64,000 nucleotides of DNA, taken from positions 2,011,441-2,075,440 of the forward strand of contig SCFE01000034.1 in the NCBI GenBank assembly GCA_004352715.1. Direction: 5' to 3'. Of this stretch, positions 34,545 to 48,427 are shown piece after piece. This stretch comes from Hofstenia miamia (lineage: Eukaryota > Xenacoelomorpha > Acoela). Each line of letters begins with the position of its first letter. Positions within the stretch are counted from its first letter, which is position 1. The notes below the pieces were generated by a model. That model made no database searches, was not told where the DNA came from, and saw only the letters and a list, made by a program, of their open reading frames with translations. The translations under genes and the position numbers were made by a program.

Positions 34545-36809
34545 GTATCAAGCAACAAATAAAATTTCACTTATGTATGCAGGTATTGATATGCAATGAA
34601 GTGGTGTAGCACTTTTAACTGTGGTTAGGGTTACTGTAGTAGTTGACAAACTGAACAGTGGGTAAAAGCATGATCGGCGGGTACTGACCTCTACTCTTAT
34701 CTTATATGTGTAACTACTAAGACCATTTTAATCAGAATCAGCTGACGACTTCTGGCGTGCAGAGAGATTATCTACGTTAAGTAAATAAATGAGCGCCAGC
34801 TGCAACATAAATACTACTGTGGCACAGCAAAGCTATTGTTGTTAATTTAAATCATTATTTAGTCCTGAATTACAGGCTGGTTATAAAAAATATGCATGGT
34901 ATCTGTGCCTATTCAACAGCAGAAAGTCTGACGAACATTTTACAACATTGTCATTTCCACAAAAGTCAAATAAACGATGATTTTAAATTTAATGTTAATT
35001 GAGAATATTCTAACACTGCTCAAGATGAAATCAATTCATTCCATTCGGAAACGTTATTTGGATTTAGCAAAGCACTTTTGAAATGAATCTTGAGCATTTT
35101 TAACCTGTACCTATGCTTACAATATATCGCCCAGAAATTGAAGCTTTTCTACTTAACAATGATGTTTTTTGCGTAAACAGATCATGGAATGTTGTCAAAA
35201 AAGAAACCTCTTTTGAAAATGACTAGAAGGGTTATAAATGTACATGTAAATATATATATTCTTAGTTTTTTCAGATTTTAGATGATTCAATAAATTGCCC
35301 CTAGCTGATAATGCGTATAAAATGCAATTTGTTCCTATGAGACGTCATTTGACGTTAACAATGCTCATCTAAACCTAAAGCACTGATCCTGCCAATAACG
35401 AAGTGACTATTTTACAAATAATGCTTTCAAAATTTGATGTCCAATCTAATCAATGGTTATTTCGTAAATAATGAATTTGATGCGCGGATTAGTAAGGATC
35501 TATTTTGAACACACTAAGCATTTTGTTGTAATTCAGAAATTTCTTGATAAGCGTAAGTGAACCACAAACATTGATTCGAAATCACGAAATTTGAAAATTC
35601 GAAACACAAGAGATCTCCCATTTAACGTCAATTACGTTGTCCCATGGGCCAAATAACAAGCGTTAAATTATTTCTTCTGCTTTTAGATTCTGACTGTACT
35701 TTTAGAATTCAATTAGACACTAAATTACTATTGACGATAATGGTTGATGAATTTTCGGCAATTTGAGTTATTAAATACATATTATTGGCAGTTATGGTGT
35801 TTATCGAATTGGTGGGATAACTGTAAACAAATTGTGACAATATTATTACAATTCTAGCTGACAGTCAGCAGGAAATCGTTTTGCAGATAGCCACAAAGCA
35901 TTTATCAAAGACAGGTATTTCATTATACTTTCAATAAACGTTTTTATTCATACAATTCATTGTATAAGTGTTAATTAGTACATCAAATGTATGTACGTGA
36001 GATAAAATTTAGCTTACCGTGTAAATCTCACGATTCACGTCATCGCTTTCAAATTTGGAAACAGCTTTTTCATAATCTTCGATTCAGCAAGTTATTTGGC
36101 TAGGCTTTCCAAATATGAAGAAGAGGTATGCATAGAGCTGTACAGTTTGTGTATATTATATAGCCATGTAACTTATTAATTCATTTATGAATGCAAAATT
36201 CTTGCAATTGGAAAACGATAATCAATATGATCAACAGACCATTAACCATCAAATAAATCATTGGTATTTGCGATCAACATTAATTTCATTCTATCAAGTT
36301 AAATTTAATTGTTCATCCGATAACTCCCATTTCAACTGGTATCTTAATTTTATGTACATAGAATTTTAATGGAAGCTTATATATGTTAGTGTGAATTTTG
36401 GAGCTGTTGTTACCATCTGAACATACCTGTTTACATATATTCTCAAAGCGTACCATTTCCGATAATTTTTATTATCGCAGCAAATCATTTTCAGAAGAAT
36501 TGTTGCATTAAAATTTATCAAATTGAAATTAACACTATATCTTTAAAATAATTAGAAATTAATCTTATTAAATCGATTGACATTTAAAAGCGCAAAAACT
36601 AAATATTTATATATTAAAGTCCGTTGAATGTGAGGGATCAAATCGAAAATATACTTTGAATAACTGATACTATGATTTCTACGTAATCAACTATTGTTCA
36701 TAAGATAACACAAGCTTGGTAATATTAAGACCAGAATTGCAAACGGGTCGATCTACCTGATGTTGGGTTGTGCCTATTAATGAAATGTCTAAAAATAAAC
36801 TGGTATGGT
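34545..36809. other. Non-coding stretch
   Basis: About 2.3 kb of AT-rich sequence with no recognised gene; the open frame at 36187-36369 has no domain. Confidence 0.4.
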
Positions 36810-37137
36810 TCACAAAGTCCTCCTGACTTTGTTTCCGTACATGGTGGGACCCCATGTCATACTTGTGGCATAAAGTCTTTGTAATGAATTGAATCTGAAG
36901 GTAATCAATTTGCTAGGAAATTCTCCTCATTTGAATCCAATCAAGAACCTTTGGTATATATTGAAGACTAAAATTAGTTGAGAGCATACAAAAAACCAAA
37001 AATCAACTTATTGCATCATTAAGCAGATATTGGCACAGGAATGAAACAATCCAGGCAAATAGCCAGACTCTCATTAAATCAATGCCAAAGCATGTGGCAG
37101 CCTGTATAAAATCCAAAGAAGCACACTCTAAGTACTG
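36810..37137 (+). pseudogene. Tc1-like transposase C-terminal relic
   Basis: Plus-strand frames read GTPCHTCGIKSL (about 36848-36885), corresponding to the second catalytic Asp region (DNAPxH) with the Asp no longer recognisable. Then LGNSPHLNPIKNLWYILKTK (from 36913) is the Tc1 signature SPDLNPIENLW with the third acidic pair altered (H for D, K for E). Finally SQTLIKSMPKHVAACIKSK with SKY and TGA at 37135-37137 is the classical Tc1 C-terminus. The frame carries stops and the catalytic positions are lost. The N-terminal half is missing. Confidence 0.85.
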
Positions 37138-40100
37138 AAAAATACTTTTATAATCAATATTGTATGTTTTATTTCATTAATAACACAGAGTGTACAATAA
37201 TTTTATATTTTGCATTTTACCAGAATTTAAGTAAGGCACTTTGTACAAAAAATAAACATTTTTTCTGTTACTCTATATTGGATTTCACACTACTGTATAT
37301 ATATAAGCTACAAGCCATCCAGGCATTGACATTTTGTATCATTACAATGGAAATTTCATCTAGATGCAATAACACGCAAAAATTATTTATTGTGTCAAAT
37401 TTTGAATTTCTGACCCATGGGTCAATATGGTACAGTTTGGGTTGGGTTCTATGTAGCATCCAGTTGAAAAATATTGATTAATTGCGATATTGATTTAACA
37501 GGGTGGACTATTCAGATATTTTCAATATTATTTGAACCAACTAGATCTATTGGATTTTGCATCATTTTCATTATCTAGGTGGTAATCATAACCATACCCT
37601 ATTCACTTAAGCAAGCCCACACCAGGCTTGGAACAGATTGGGTTCGACGGGCTCTTGGAAAGCCGGTCAAGCGGTAATGATTGGGGCCAGATCAGAAATT
37701 GTTTGTAAACGGGTTCGCACACACTAGTTGTTGGCGTTAGAAACTATTATTGATATACATTTTGAACACAATTAGGTAACTTTATATTTGTAATCGATCT
37801 TTTCTTGGTTTTAAGAATTTTTCTTAGATGCAAGTTGGGTTTTCCGAAGGTAGTTTTTCAATAAAGTGCTTGTAAGTGTTTTAAATAGACGTTTTTCGAT
37901 GACAATTCAAACGCGGCTCCTACAACTCTTTTTGATTACCGGGTTAAATAGCAATATATCATTATATAATCAATATGATAAGAATATTCAAGGTGATCCT
38001 CGGGATTTTGCCAATATGAATTAACCAGATTTGAGATGGTCTGTCTTTCATTATAACAGGTAAACAAAATCGAAGAAATTGTTGATGTCTTCCTCCTAAT
38101 TCCATACTCATTTGTATAAGGGCTATAAAAATAACTCGAATTAGAATTTACTAGATTGCGCTTTGGTGAGGTATCAGAAAGGCTTTGTAAAAAATGAACC
38201 GATTAATCGATTCAGTCGGCAAGCCGGTTACCGGTCGACAAAATCCTGACCGGTTCCAACGGTGGCGCACACATATCTATGTATAAGCCTAAATGTTCCC
38301 TAGTAAAATTTTGTAGGGATGGAATCGAAACAGTTTCCTAACAAGTTATGATCGTCTTGGTATTAAAATAAATACAATGTCACAGAAATCTGGCATATAT
38401 TTATCGACATTGCCAAATTATAAGTTATCTACATATTACATTCGCGTTTCTCATTTTGATAACAAAAACAAAAATTGAAATGCCATTATGTATGCAATTG
38501 AAATATAAAGGAAAAATTATATGTTTATAAAAATTAACAATACATTAATTAATTAATACACTTTACTTAAGGCTTAGTTGGAAAATATCCGTTTGTTTTA
38601 GACTAAATTTAGAAATGTTATGCTTTTATCTTTCTATTTATTACGAGGTGTTACTTAATCCTGAAACAGAAAGCTTCGTACACAAATAACATTTCCTATT
38701 CTTTTACAAATGTTCATCAAAATAAGTATTGATACTGAGGTTACAGTAGGAGCAGTCGCACTCACAGAAAGTGTCTCAAACACCACCCAAACTTTTTTCC
38801 AATTTGAAAAATACTCAAGAAACTCTTTTGAATTAGCTGCAGGGATTAATCGACGTCAATCAAATAACTAATTTGATGTATTTTGTAAACTAATGATTTG
38901 CAAAACTCGTGGATTGGAAACTGTAAATTCATTACTTTGCTACATTGAGTAACTTCGTAATTTTGTATCGTTGTCATCTGATATTCAAATACTTAATAGT
39001 TCTGTTTTGGTGAAACCCCAACTGAAGTATTCTTGTATTAGAAATTTTCATTATATGCTTAGTGTTTTCGGCTGGAAATTTAACGAGTCTGCACCTAAGC
39101 ATCGCGCATATTCATTTGCTAATGCCAAAAGTAGTCATAAGCCTGAAACTGAAACTAAAACTTGTTATGAGATGGTTAATTACAGTGCATCTATTATCAA
39201 AGTTTTTTGTTATAAGATATTATGCCAAAAGATGTTTTTCTTTTTCATTAAAATGTTCAACAAAACAGGTCGCAAATTCGAATCCTTTAAAAATTATGTT
39301 CACCGTGAGCCTATTTAATCATTGTTTGTCTAATAAAATCTTCTCCTGGTCACCCAGGATATTAAAATGCTCCAAAAAAGACAATCAAAATTTTTTTAGT
39401 AACGAATGAACGCGATATGAGTACTTTTACTAAAAGAATATTTATATTAATAACACTTTTATATTTTTTCATCACAAATCTATTAAGTGAAGACCTAGTG
39501 CTCTTGTGGTAGCTGTCTACTTAATTTTAGGGTGCTTTTGGCAGACGGCCGTACTTTCTTATTTCTAGCAAAAGAATCGACTCAAATACACAACTTTTGA
39601 TTCAAATTATTCTTGAATTATTACATTTGTATATATTTATACATATTTTAAATTAATCATAGTCTTCCATCCAGCCCTGATTAAAACTATGACAAATTAT
39701 ATTAGCTAGACTCTATTGTATTTAATGAGCCAAGTAATAGAAACCAAAATATTTAATATCATGACTATTAGCTTGTCAAATATTTGAAATGCTCTGCATG
39801 TTCACATAAAACGTACAATGTAGTTATTGAGACAATTGAAGACATGTATGCCTCATTGCACATGTAAATAGGTTATTAGAATGCTTGTAATAAATCAGTT
39901 TATTTATTTTCGTTAAGAATTATTAGTTGAATTTTACTGACTTTTTTGTAATAGAGATGCAATTACTTATGTACGATAGGGTATTGCACTGCATTGTATT
40001 GCGAGCTTAGACAGGCTTTTGAGATGACCTCAGAATCTGTATTAAATTAGAACTATTTTTAAGTACAAATTGGAAATATTTAAGTGCTTATACAAATATT

Positions 40101-40403
40101 TTATATCTACAAAATATGTGGATTTGGAAATAATATATATTGTAGTCATATAAAATGTTTGCTAGACTGTGACGCATTTACATTGGACTAAATTTACTCT
40201 CTTTTAATAAACAAAATTGGCAGACGTTGTAAAAGATGTCTAATTTGTACAGTCACATGGTAAAGAGATTTCATCAATCGCTAAATTAAGTGAATCTGTG
40301 TGGAAAATTTCATGCACTTCCCTGTCAGGAGTTTGTCCAAAATTATTAGGTGGAAATTGTTCCAAATCAAATATTTGATTCTTAGGTTGTTTTAGTTTCA
40401 AAA
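37138..40403. other. Non-coding stretch upstream of the split membrane-protein gene
   Basis: No secure gene. Two overlapping open frames at 38971-39318 and 39062-39409 are the longest here but have no recognisable domain. GC-richer patches at about 37610-37730 and 38190-38290 contain CCGGTCAA/CCGGTT-type words that may be worn transposon ends. Near 40390 an acceptor-like TTGTTTTAG precedes exon 1. Confidence 0.35.
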
Positions 40404-40593
40404 ATGAACTCGGAAGTTGAAGCTAATGAGCTAATGATAGCTCCTGCAGTTTGCATAGTTGTTTCAATTATTGGAATGCTAATATGGATGTTTATTTCAC
40501 TTTGCAAACAGAAGAAATTGGAAAACTTATCAGTAAGAAGGTACAGCTGTCGCAGAGATGATCCCACGTTGTGCAAAAGTCTAATAGAGCAAG
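40404..40593 (+). CDS. Novel single-pass membrane protein, exon 1 (signal anchor)
   Basis: The ATG (upstream in-frame TAG at 40383) opens a short polar N-terminus, then a 25-residue membrane segment (about residues 10-34), APAVCIVVSIIGMLIWMFIS. The basic cytoplasmic start CKQKKLENLSVRRYSCRRDD follows. The charge pattern predicts N-out/C-in topology, with membrane-proximal Cys residues that could be palmitoylated. The exon ends GAG CAA G|GTTAGT, phase 1. Three further exons (48274, 51395, 54316) continue it with matching phases, giving about 213 residues so far and an unfinished 3' end. N-terminal anchor plus long cytoplasmic linker recalls synaptotagmins, but no C2 domain is in view and that is only a suggestion. 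An alternative is that TTGTTTTAG at 40386-40394 is an acceptor and more ectodomain lies upstream. Confidence 0.6.
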
Positions 40594-40662
40594 GTTAGTA
40601 AATTCTAAGCCTCAATGCATAACCTATACCACAGTAAATATTGGAATGATTTAATTGAAAAT

Positions 40663-40784
40663 ACAGTTAATTCTAAGAAATTGTTAAGCATGTTACATAT
40701 TTGTGAATTTTTAATTTGTGGATACAATTAGTTCTAAGAAATTATTAAGCATGTTACATATTTGTGAACTTTTAATTTGTGGAT
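40663..40784. repeat. 61-bp tandem duplication
   Basis: Two adjacent copies (40663-40723 and 40724-40784) differing at about five positions; unit includes AGCATGTTACATATTTGTGA. Confidence 0.9.
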
Positions 40785-43456
40785 AAATGACTTTTCTGTA
40801 AGAAGTTATGAATGTTGTTTCAATCTAAGGATGGATCCAGAATTTGGAATTTCTTCCAAGTCATTATTAATTATTTTAGCTGGGCTAGCCCACGAGTAAA
40901 GTTGTGCTGAGTTTTTAAACTTGAATTTATACAGCATTTATTAATTTGTGTTAATTTTTAGCGAAAATTACTGCTCAAGCATCAAGGACCCTTAACTGAT
41001 AATCTAATACCATTGTGCTTATATAAATTCTGTGCAATTTTCACAGTTTATTTCTGATTAAAAAATTCTCCTAAGCAGTAGATTTGGGCTAATATTAGGG
41101 TGGGCTCAAATGTGATTAAGTTGTGTCGGGTAAGGTCGGAAAAAATCAGCCTGATTCTACCACTGTGCCACTGTTGTGCTCTTAATCTATAAGTACAATG
41201 TATTGTCTCAAATTTCAAATTTTAATGATCATAGTAAATATGTACAATAAAACAGTAAAGAAATATATCATTGCATCATTATTGAAAATAATTTCTGTAA
41301 AAATATTCGCGCTGGCAATTTGCATAAAAATAGATCAAAATTCTTATTATAGCACAATTCGAAAAGCAAAATGTTGAGTTATTAGTCATTTTATTATTTT
41401 AAAAAATATTCTTCTTTATATCTAACTAAACTAAGATTACTCAAGATCAATAATGTGTTTACTTCCATTTTCAAACTGTACATTTCAGCAAACCATCAAA
41501 ACCTATTCAATGTTTTCTTATTTCCACAATTTTTTTTCTTCTAACTCATTCTTCATTAAACAGTTCTAATCAGAGAATGAAAAGGTAGATCCGTGAGTCA
41601 CTCTCAACTAAAGCTGTGTGCCCACAATGTATAGTTATTTGTATTGCACATCTTCGCTTTTGCTTCACTTAATAAAAGGGATGTCATATTTTATTCTCTA
41701 ATTTTCACTTGTTAAGGCGAACTCGTAGTAGCAACTTAATGTATTGTAATTATTTGGTAGGCAAAAATATTACAATAGAATCATTTTATAAATTTACCTG
41801 CAGGTTTTTTGGTAATTTTGAAGTTTCATTTACCTGTATATCACATTAGTAGTTAGCTTGACAAAAATAACTTTTTGTTGAAATTTTAAAACATATATTT
41901 AGTATAAATGGCGCTCACCAATGTACAAATTTGTTTTATCAATACTCAGACATCCAATTTGCACTGGTCTAGATCCACTGCTTAGATCTACTCTCTCAAG
42001 TGTCCACCTTAAGATTTACTTCTCGAGTTGCCAGAGCAAGTTTTTCCAAAAAAAATTTTGAGATTATTATCCATACCCACCTAACATATTTCAATATAAA
42101 AAATAATTAATTAATAATAAATTTGCGCAATTTATGTCCTACTCAAAGAACACAGCTACTCATAAGAATAAAGTATATCTATTGCATGCGCAATGAGCCT
42201 TATCTCATCGTACCAGCAACTCTTCTTGACAATAATTGTAGCACAAGTATAAAATTGTTGCATTTTTTCAGTCTAAGGAATCGATTCAATTTGAATCGTG
42301 AAATTCACTTATGTCTTCTTTGAAAGGATCTTTGAGATTAGATTAAATGTTACATAAAAAGATCGTTGAAACCTAATATGAAAATATTTTTGTCAATATC
42401 TTAAGAATTTAAATAGGATTTGCAATGCTACAAAATATCCATGAAGTCTATATTATCTTTTCTATTATATTATATAAGTGTATTGAAGTTGCAATATGTT
42501 TAAGCATTTTAATATGCATATTTATTAGTGATTTAAATTGAATTAATCATTTTATAATCATCTTATTCATTCTCCATGGCCACTGGCGAAATTCATTTAC
42601 ATCGAAGAAGATTTTGACTAATGTTGTAATGAGTAAATTGTCTGACTTATTCAGTGATGACTTCAGGTAAAACACTTCAGACAGCAAGATCAAATCAATA
42701 TAATTCTTTTAGTTTAGGACCTGCTATGTTTTAAATGATCTTCTACTGTATTTCAAATGAATTTCATAAATACTAAATCACCTCAATGTTAATAGTTGGT
42801 AATTTATCTACCATTGCTACAAAAAATAGAACAAATAATTTTATTGTAGAGTTCAATTCAGGATCTAGGGTCATGGACTGCAAGATTTTTCTTATAGTAT
42901 TCACAGTAAACAATAATACAAGCTAAATACCATAAATTTTGATAATTTATTGATAGTATGATTTTTAAATCGTCAATGCTCCAGTAACTAAAGTTTGCAA
43001 ATCTGCCAAAATCATATCATAAAGCTTTTTAGTAAATGTCTTTGAAATGAATTTATTATGATATTGCAAGCTAAAGCGATAAAAAATGATTAAAAACTGT
43101 TCATGCTGAAAAATTAGTGACGACTAGAACCAAATATAGATTGGTACTTCGATGATTTGAAAAAGTACGTTCTCACGCATACCTTTTTTTGAGACACCCC
43201 ACTACACACTGAGAACAAAAAAGCTATTTACATATTCACAACTTGACAACATATAACATATAAGGTTACTAATTACTAACGAAACACACAAAAACTTACC
43301 CAACGAAAAAGTACTAGCTGAAACAAGGTGCACGAAACAGGAAATACTCAGATACTGGACTTACAGATACTTACAGTTAAAAGAGGCATAAAAAATTTGA
43401 CGCAGGGTTACTAAAAAGGACACAAGTTAATATTTACAGAAAAGACGGATGTATCA

Positions 43457-44200
43457 TTAAAAATCCATGGGATGAGCAATAGACTTGACAATGTAATTGG
43501 TAATATCTTTGAAATTAGTTGATGCTATCATATCCCTCATACAGTTAAAATTCTCAGCCTTTTCATTAATCCGCCTATTGCACTGGAATAAGAGATGTTT
43601 TGGATTTTCATCCGCTGCCTTACAAAGTCTACAAACCGGACTGTTGGTTAATCTAGTGTGATAGAACTTATCACGGTGCAGGATGCGATCTAGCATTACT
43701 TTATAGATGACCGTTTTGTAATATGGTCTTGTTTTAGATACACGCGTTCTTTTTAATTATTTATCAAAAAACCAAATTGTTGTTCCTCTTGCCATTCGGG
43801 ACGGAAAGCTTAACATTTGTACTCTAAAATTCTTAGGAAGAACATCCTCCGCAACCAACGGTAATTTTCGCCTTTCAGATTCCATAGGAAAAAGAGTTTT
43901 CCCTGCTATCTCGATTGGGGGCGCCATCAATTCAGCAAGTTCCTCTCCAGCCTCGGGGTTTGCGATTACCTGTAGAGCCTTAAGAAGTTTTGTTGATTTT
44001 CTTGGAGAAACCAGGGTTTTGGAGATCTGAATGCAGGATTTTATTTTTTATCAGGTTTATTGCTTTCAGAGTAGAAATGATAGTTGCAGCAAGGTTATTA
44101 TATTTTGTTCGAAAAATTGAGCTCGAGTATGGATGGTATTACATTCAGTCCGCGGAGCAGGCTGGATATAAGTGGTGGTAAGGTTTTTAAAGGTATTAGC
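43457..44200 (-). pseudogene. LINE 3' region with zinc-binding domain
   Basis: At 43696-43457 the minus strand reads VMLDRILHRDKFYHTRLTN, then SPVCRLCKAADENPKHLLFQ followed by CN. This is the C-x2-C...H...C unit that follows many LINE reverse transcriptases (zf-RVT type). Upstream, 44000-43765 is open and reads ELAELMAPPIEIAGKTLFPM and then LPLVAEDVLPKNFRVQMLSF. It is coding-like and probably the preceding part of the same ORF2, with decayed sequence to about 44200. No catalytic motif is present. It sits in intron 1 of the plus-strand split gene, in opposite orientation. Confidence 0.6.
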
Positions 44201-45427
44201 ATTAAAAGATAAATCATTAATATTAGCAGGGGTAGTGATAAGCTTAAGAGCTGTATTAAATGAGGTAACGTTCGAGTTTAGAGCTTGGTTATATGAAATG
44301 TTAGTATATGAAAAAAAAATGAAACAAATTGCTTACTGGAAGTGTAGGTTGAACTGGAGGAGAAGTCTTCAGGGTGAAGAATGATGGGGTGATGGGGAGA
44401 AATGAAGAAAGAAGCATGAGTGATACTGAAGAACGTAGCTGAAGAATGGGGGTGAGTGAATCGAAAAACAGCAAAACGATGCAAGCACAAACGCAAACAC
44501 AATTGCAGAGTACTATGCAAGATAACACGTCAGAACGTGTAGGTATCCTGTACCTAACGAAGCATGGCTTAGCCCATTGAATATTCAATTGTTTGCGCAT
44601 TCATAATCCTCTATCAAGTCGAATTCATTTTTTCAGAATTTCAACTCAATCCACCCATCTTATCATACAAATTTTTGTTTGGTTTCTTTTAAAAATATTA
44701 GCAGAAATGTCAAGTGCACCAGTAAAAAATCAACTATCGTAAATGCATCCTAACTCATCCTATTGATGTCGCAGATGTCTCATATCCTAGTGAGGCGCTT
44801 TTAGAATGCTGATGTTCTACAGATGTCTCATTCGGTTATCGCTGATACATCTCATGAGATACCATTTCAGAATTAATGTATAATTTAGCAATGTAAGAAT
44901 AATCTATGCAAAATGTCAGCACTAACTTTGACTCGTTTGAAAATTAGTAAAACTCCTTTTTACTTTATAATCTTCTATATTGCATCACAAAAAATTATTT
45001 CTAATTTTATTCAAAATTGAAATGTTTAATTTAAATTTATTATTGCCAAAATTATGACCAAATTGCTAAAGAATATATAGGATGTTTTTAATGGTATCGA
45101 TCATACAGTAATATACAAGTAATTGCATGTCTTGTAATGTAATGCATTATTAATATTAGCAGTATTGTGTTAGTATTTAATATTTTTGACTGCGCATATT
45201 GTCTTGCGGGTGTCTTCTTGTTTTGGTGTAAGCATTGTTATATACATCTGTCCATAGCAATGGTGTTTGCCGAGTCCAGTGCGTTCTATTATAATGCTAT
45301 AGCTTTGTAGTATAGTTTATTTAATAATTTGCTAATGATAAACTTTTATATGCACTTAAAACGCAGACATAGTGTATTTTGCTGTTATAAATGATGTTGC
45401 TGTGATGGTCATTAACCTATCTCTTTC

Positions 45428-45640
45428 CGACATCCTCAAATTATCTCATTGCGATACAATCTCAAACCCATCTGCTGAGACAACCTGAGAACGTCTTATT
45501 GGGACAGATGGTGTCTCAATGAGTAATCCCAAAGATATTTTTGGATTTATTTAGAATCATTTTAGGATGCATTGCGATGTTCTCGTAATATTACTAGGAT
45601 AGCACTTATGTCGCAGTGAGATGTTTTGAGGATATCGTTG
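45428..45640. repeat. Short foldback repeat
   Basis: Inverted copies of GACATCCTCAAATTATCTCA (left, 45429) and, reverse-complemented, GATATCCTCAAAACATCTCA (right, about 45621-45640) flank about 170 bases rich in ATCTCA/GTCTCA words. Similar words occur at 44757-44870. A decayed MITE is likely. Confidence 0.45.
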
Positions 45641-45905
45641 GGATTTCTCATTTTTGTCTGAGTTGCGCACTTTCAAAATACAACACACCAATGAATGCTT
45701 GTTTTTAAGTGCTTTAATTCTAGAATTTAAATAAGTTATTTGCATACTATAAACTATACATATCATATTTGTCGATTTAGTAAAATAAATTTTCAATATG
45801 GTTAGATGACCACTTAATTTAGAGCAATGTACATCTGCTATTTTAAATATAAAATTATTTCAGCAAAATTGTGAAAAAATTTTTATAAGCATAAATGTAA
45901 GCTAC

Positions 45906-45926
45906 TTATATATATATATATATATA
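45906..45926. repeat. (AT)n microsatellite
   Basis: Ten TA units. Confidence 0.9.
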
Positions 45927-48273
45927 AGCAAAAGCTGCTTCCATAATTTTCTGCATTGATTTAAATTGCGCAAACAAAAAATATTTCAAAAAATTTATAG
46001 TTAAAAGTTTAGTATTAATGTGACATCAGTTCTTTTGAAACTCATAATTGCCTATTATCCGTCAACAAGGTGGCTCAAAAAATTTAAATTTTTTGATTTT
46101 TTTTCAAAAATCCCACAATAATTCATTTTCTATGCTTTCATACAACTAATCATATTAGTACATTGTTTGCATTTCTTAAATTTTGACAGTAATATCTCAA
46201 AATACCATGAAATATAATTCCTTTGATGCCTTGTTTGTGATCACTATTTTCTGAGGAGGTAGATTTTTTGAAATAAATGATTTGAATTACGTATATTTTT
46301 TCATCATTTGTTTATCTGCGCGACAAAGCTTTTTAATCAGACATTCTGATATTGCACAAATGAATGATGAATCTATTTTCTATCTAAGATCACATATATT
46401 CGTCTTCACAAATTAGTCACCAGAAGAGCGCTTGCCAAGCATGCTGGTTGTTTTGTAAAAAAATATAGTTAATAAAAATAGTTTGTTGCTTTCTAATTTC
46501 TGTAGAAAATTTGATAACAACATCGTCAATGAAATATATCCGATATTGTCCCATACGCCAAGCTAAACTATTTTTACGAATAGATACATTGACTTATGTG
46601 CAGAGGTACATTTAAACGTTGACCTCAGGTCCCTCTATAAATTACTCTAGGATACGTGCCTGCGTACTTAATGTTTACAGTTGTTAGTGCATCAGGGACG
46701 TAGCTCAAGGGTGAAAGCAAAGTAATCAACATTTTCAGATAATCGTGAGGGTTAGTATATTTTAAAGTGGAAGCTCCCTAATATGGGCAAATTTTGTAAT
46801 GCAATAAAAATGACTTGGATTTTAAGGCATAGTAGACAAGAATAATGCATAAATTCACAAATGCATATATTTTTCAAATGATCATAACAGTTTCTCATAG
46901 TAACCAAACTATCGTTCGTTTCATAGGGAAAAAGTATTTAACAGAGGAGTTATGATTTGCCTATTCTTAATAAATGATCTCAAGCCTTTTTTTGAAGACC
47001 CTAAGGTATGACTTGAGATTAAAAGTTTTTCACATAATCTTAAAGCAATGAATTTCTAAATAGAAATTATACATAAGAAACTAGAAATTTGAATAACATT
47101 TTAGTGCTAAACATCAAGCCTTCATCAATAAAAAATTGAAATTAAGTAGTCAAGGATTGTTTCCCAAAATATAAACAGGCCCGTAGCCAACTATTTCTAA
47201 ATTTAAGAATTAGAAAAGGAAGAACCTAATAAAAGTATTCATTAGAAATATAAAATACTGTTTTCTAGTTGTTTGAAATCCTCCAGCTTCATAGCATTCC
47301 CATGACTGAATACAATGATACATTGTGTCGTATCTTTCCTTTTACTTTTCTCGTTGGAGCATTTTAATAATGTAAGCCTAGTTGTGGGCAGTGAATAGTT
47401 AAAAAAGCAATTTTAAGCTTAACCATGGTTCAGAAATCATTAATATCTTAAATACTATTATAGCTACTGAAAAATCAAAGACATGTTTAGAATATACGAT
47501 AAATTTTATATATAGTATTATAATTTTACAAAATTTCATCTTTTAATTTTTGCCTCAAAAACTTTTTTAGGGAGGTTCCAAGCTCTTAATTTTATAATGA
47601 TTTTGTTGTTTTTCTATACACATTTTCATTTCTAGCGTTTTGTTCCTTTTGTTGGTAGCATACTGATTATTGGATTAAGCGTTATGGGATAAGATAAACA
47701 AATATGTGTTGCCGGCCAAAATAGAATTAAACATACTTGTAGAAATATTTTCTTATCGAATTTTTATTTACATTTTAAATATTTTGCAATTTTAGACAAA
47801 ATCATGCTTTTGAAATCAAATCGTTTGACAATAAAAAGCGGCTCAGAGTTTTTATAATTATATTTTTGAAAATAACTCGAGAGAAAAATATCTTGGCACA
47901 CTATTGCAGTTTTCTGCAAAACTCTGAATTAGCACAACCTGGCTTACTATTGAATGTAATATTATTTAGATTCAGACACATTCTTACTCATTTATCATAT
48001 AGCGCCTTCAGATTTTGGATATCCTTATTTATTCGTGCGCTATGAATGTCAAAAACTTTTAAAATAATTCCTAATGCTGTTTAAGGTTAAACGAAAAGAA
48101 ATTCCTCAACTACTACTGTTTGAAAGCGAGCGACCTTCTATGAATCCGTTCAATTTCAAATTTAAAATACATCTAATAACATAACGATTACTTTTAAAAG
48201 TCTATTGTTGAAAAACTTTTAAAATTGCCTTTGAGTTTATGTTACATTTGAATTTCATACTTTCCTACTTTAG

Positions 48274-48427
48274 TTACTATTCGAGATGACACTCGTATTC
48301 GTGCCTGGTATGGATGTGAGAATGAACTTTCTGGATGCTTAGAGTTTTCCAAAGACAAATGCACTATATTTAGTGAGCCTTATTCTAAAGGAAGTTCAGA
48401 AAGCCTCAATCAGCAAATGAAGAACAG
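48274..48427 (+). CDS. Novel single-pass membrane protein, exon 2
   Basis: Acceptor TTTCCTACTTTAG at 48261-48273; donor AACAG|GTTAAAG at 48428. Two bases complete the codon opened by exon 1 and the frame gives TIRDDTRIRAWYGCENELSG, CLEFSKDKCTIFSEPYSKG and SSESLNQQMKN. It is hydrophilic with no membrane segment, so cytoplasmic. Ends in phase 2. The 154-base size and absence of stops in only this frame support an exon. Confidence 0.6.

Larger units (their letters stand above)
40594..48273 (+). other. Intron 1 of the split gene (GT-AG, phase 1)
   Basis: A 7.7-kb intron by the proposed model, from GTTAGT to TTTCCTACTTTAG. It holds the 61-bp tandem duplication, the LINE fragment at 43457-44200, a small foldback and AT repeats. 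Two hAT-type ends in the same orientation (CAGGGACGTAGC at about 46692 and CAGGCCCGTAGCC at about 47177) lie in it too. No other gene is recognised. Confidence 0.5.

Noticed and set aside
37164-37481. 105-codon plus-strand frame after the Tc1 relic
   Set aside because: No domain, low-complexity hydrophobic content; the antisense frame is equally open.
38971-39409. Two overlapping plus-strand frames of about 115 codons
   Set aside because: Neither shows a motif, both are open at once, and no splice partner was found; left as non-coding.
43182-43200. TTTTTTTGAGACACCCC, similar to the right end of the 63-kb Tc1/mariner element
   Set aside because: A lone 17-base match with no transposase or opposite end nearby; not enough to call an element.
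44278-44600. Minus-strand Ser/His/Leu-rich frames
   Set aside because: Antisense of a purine-rich low-complexity stretch; two frames open together, as expected from composition.
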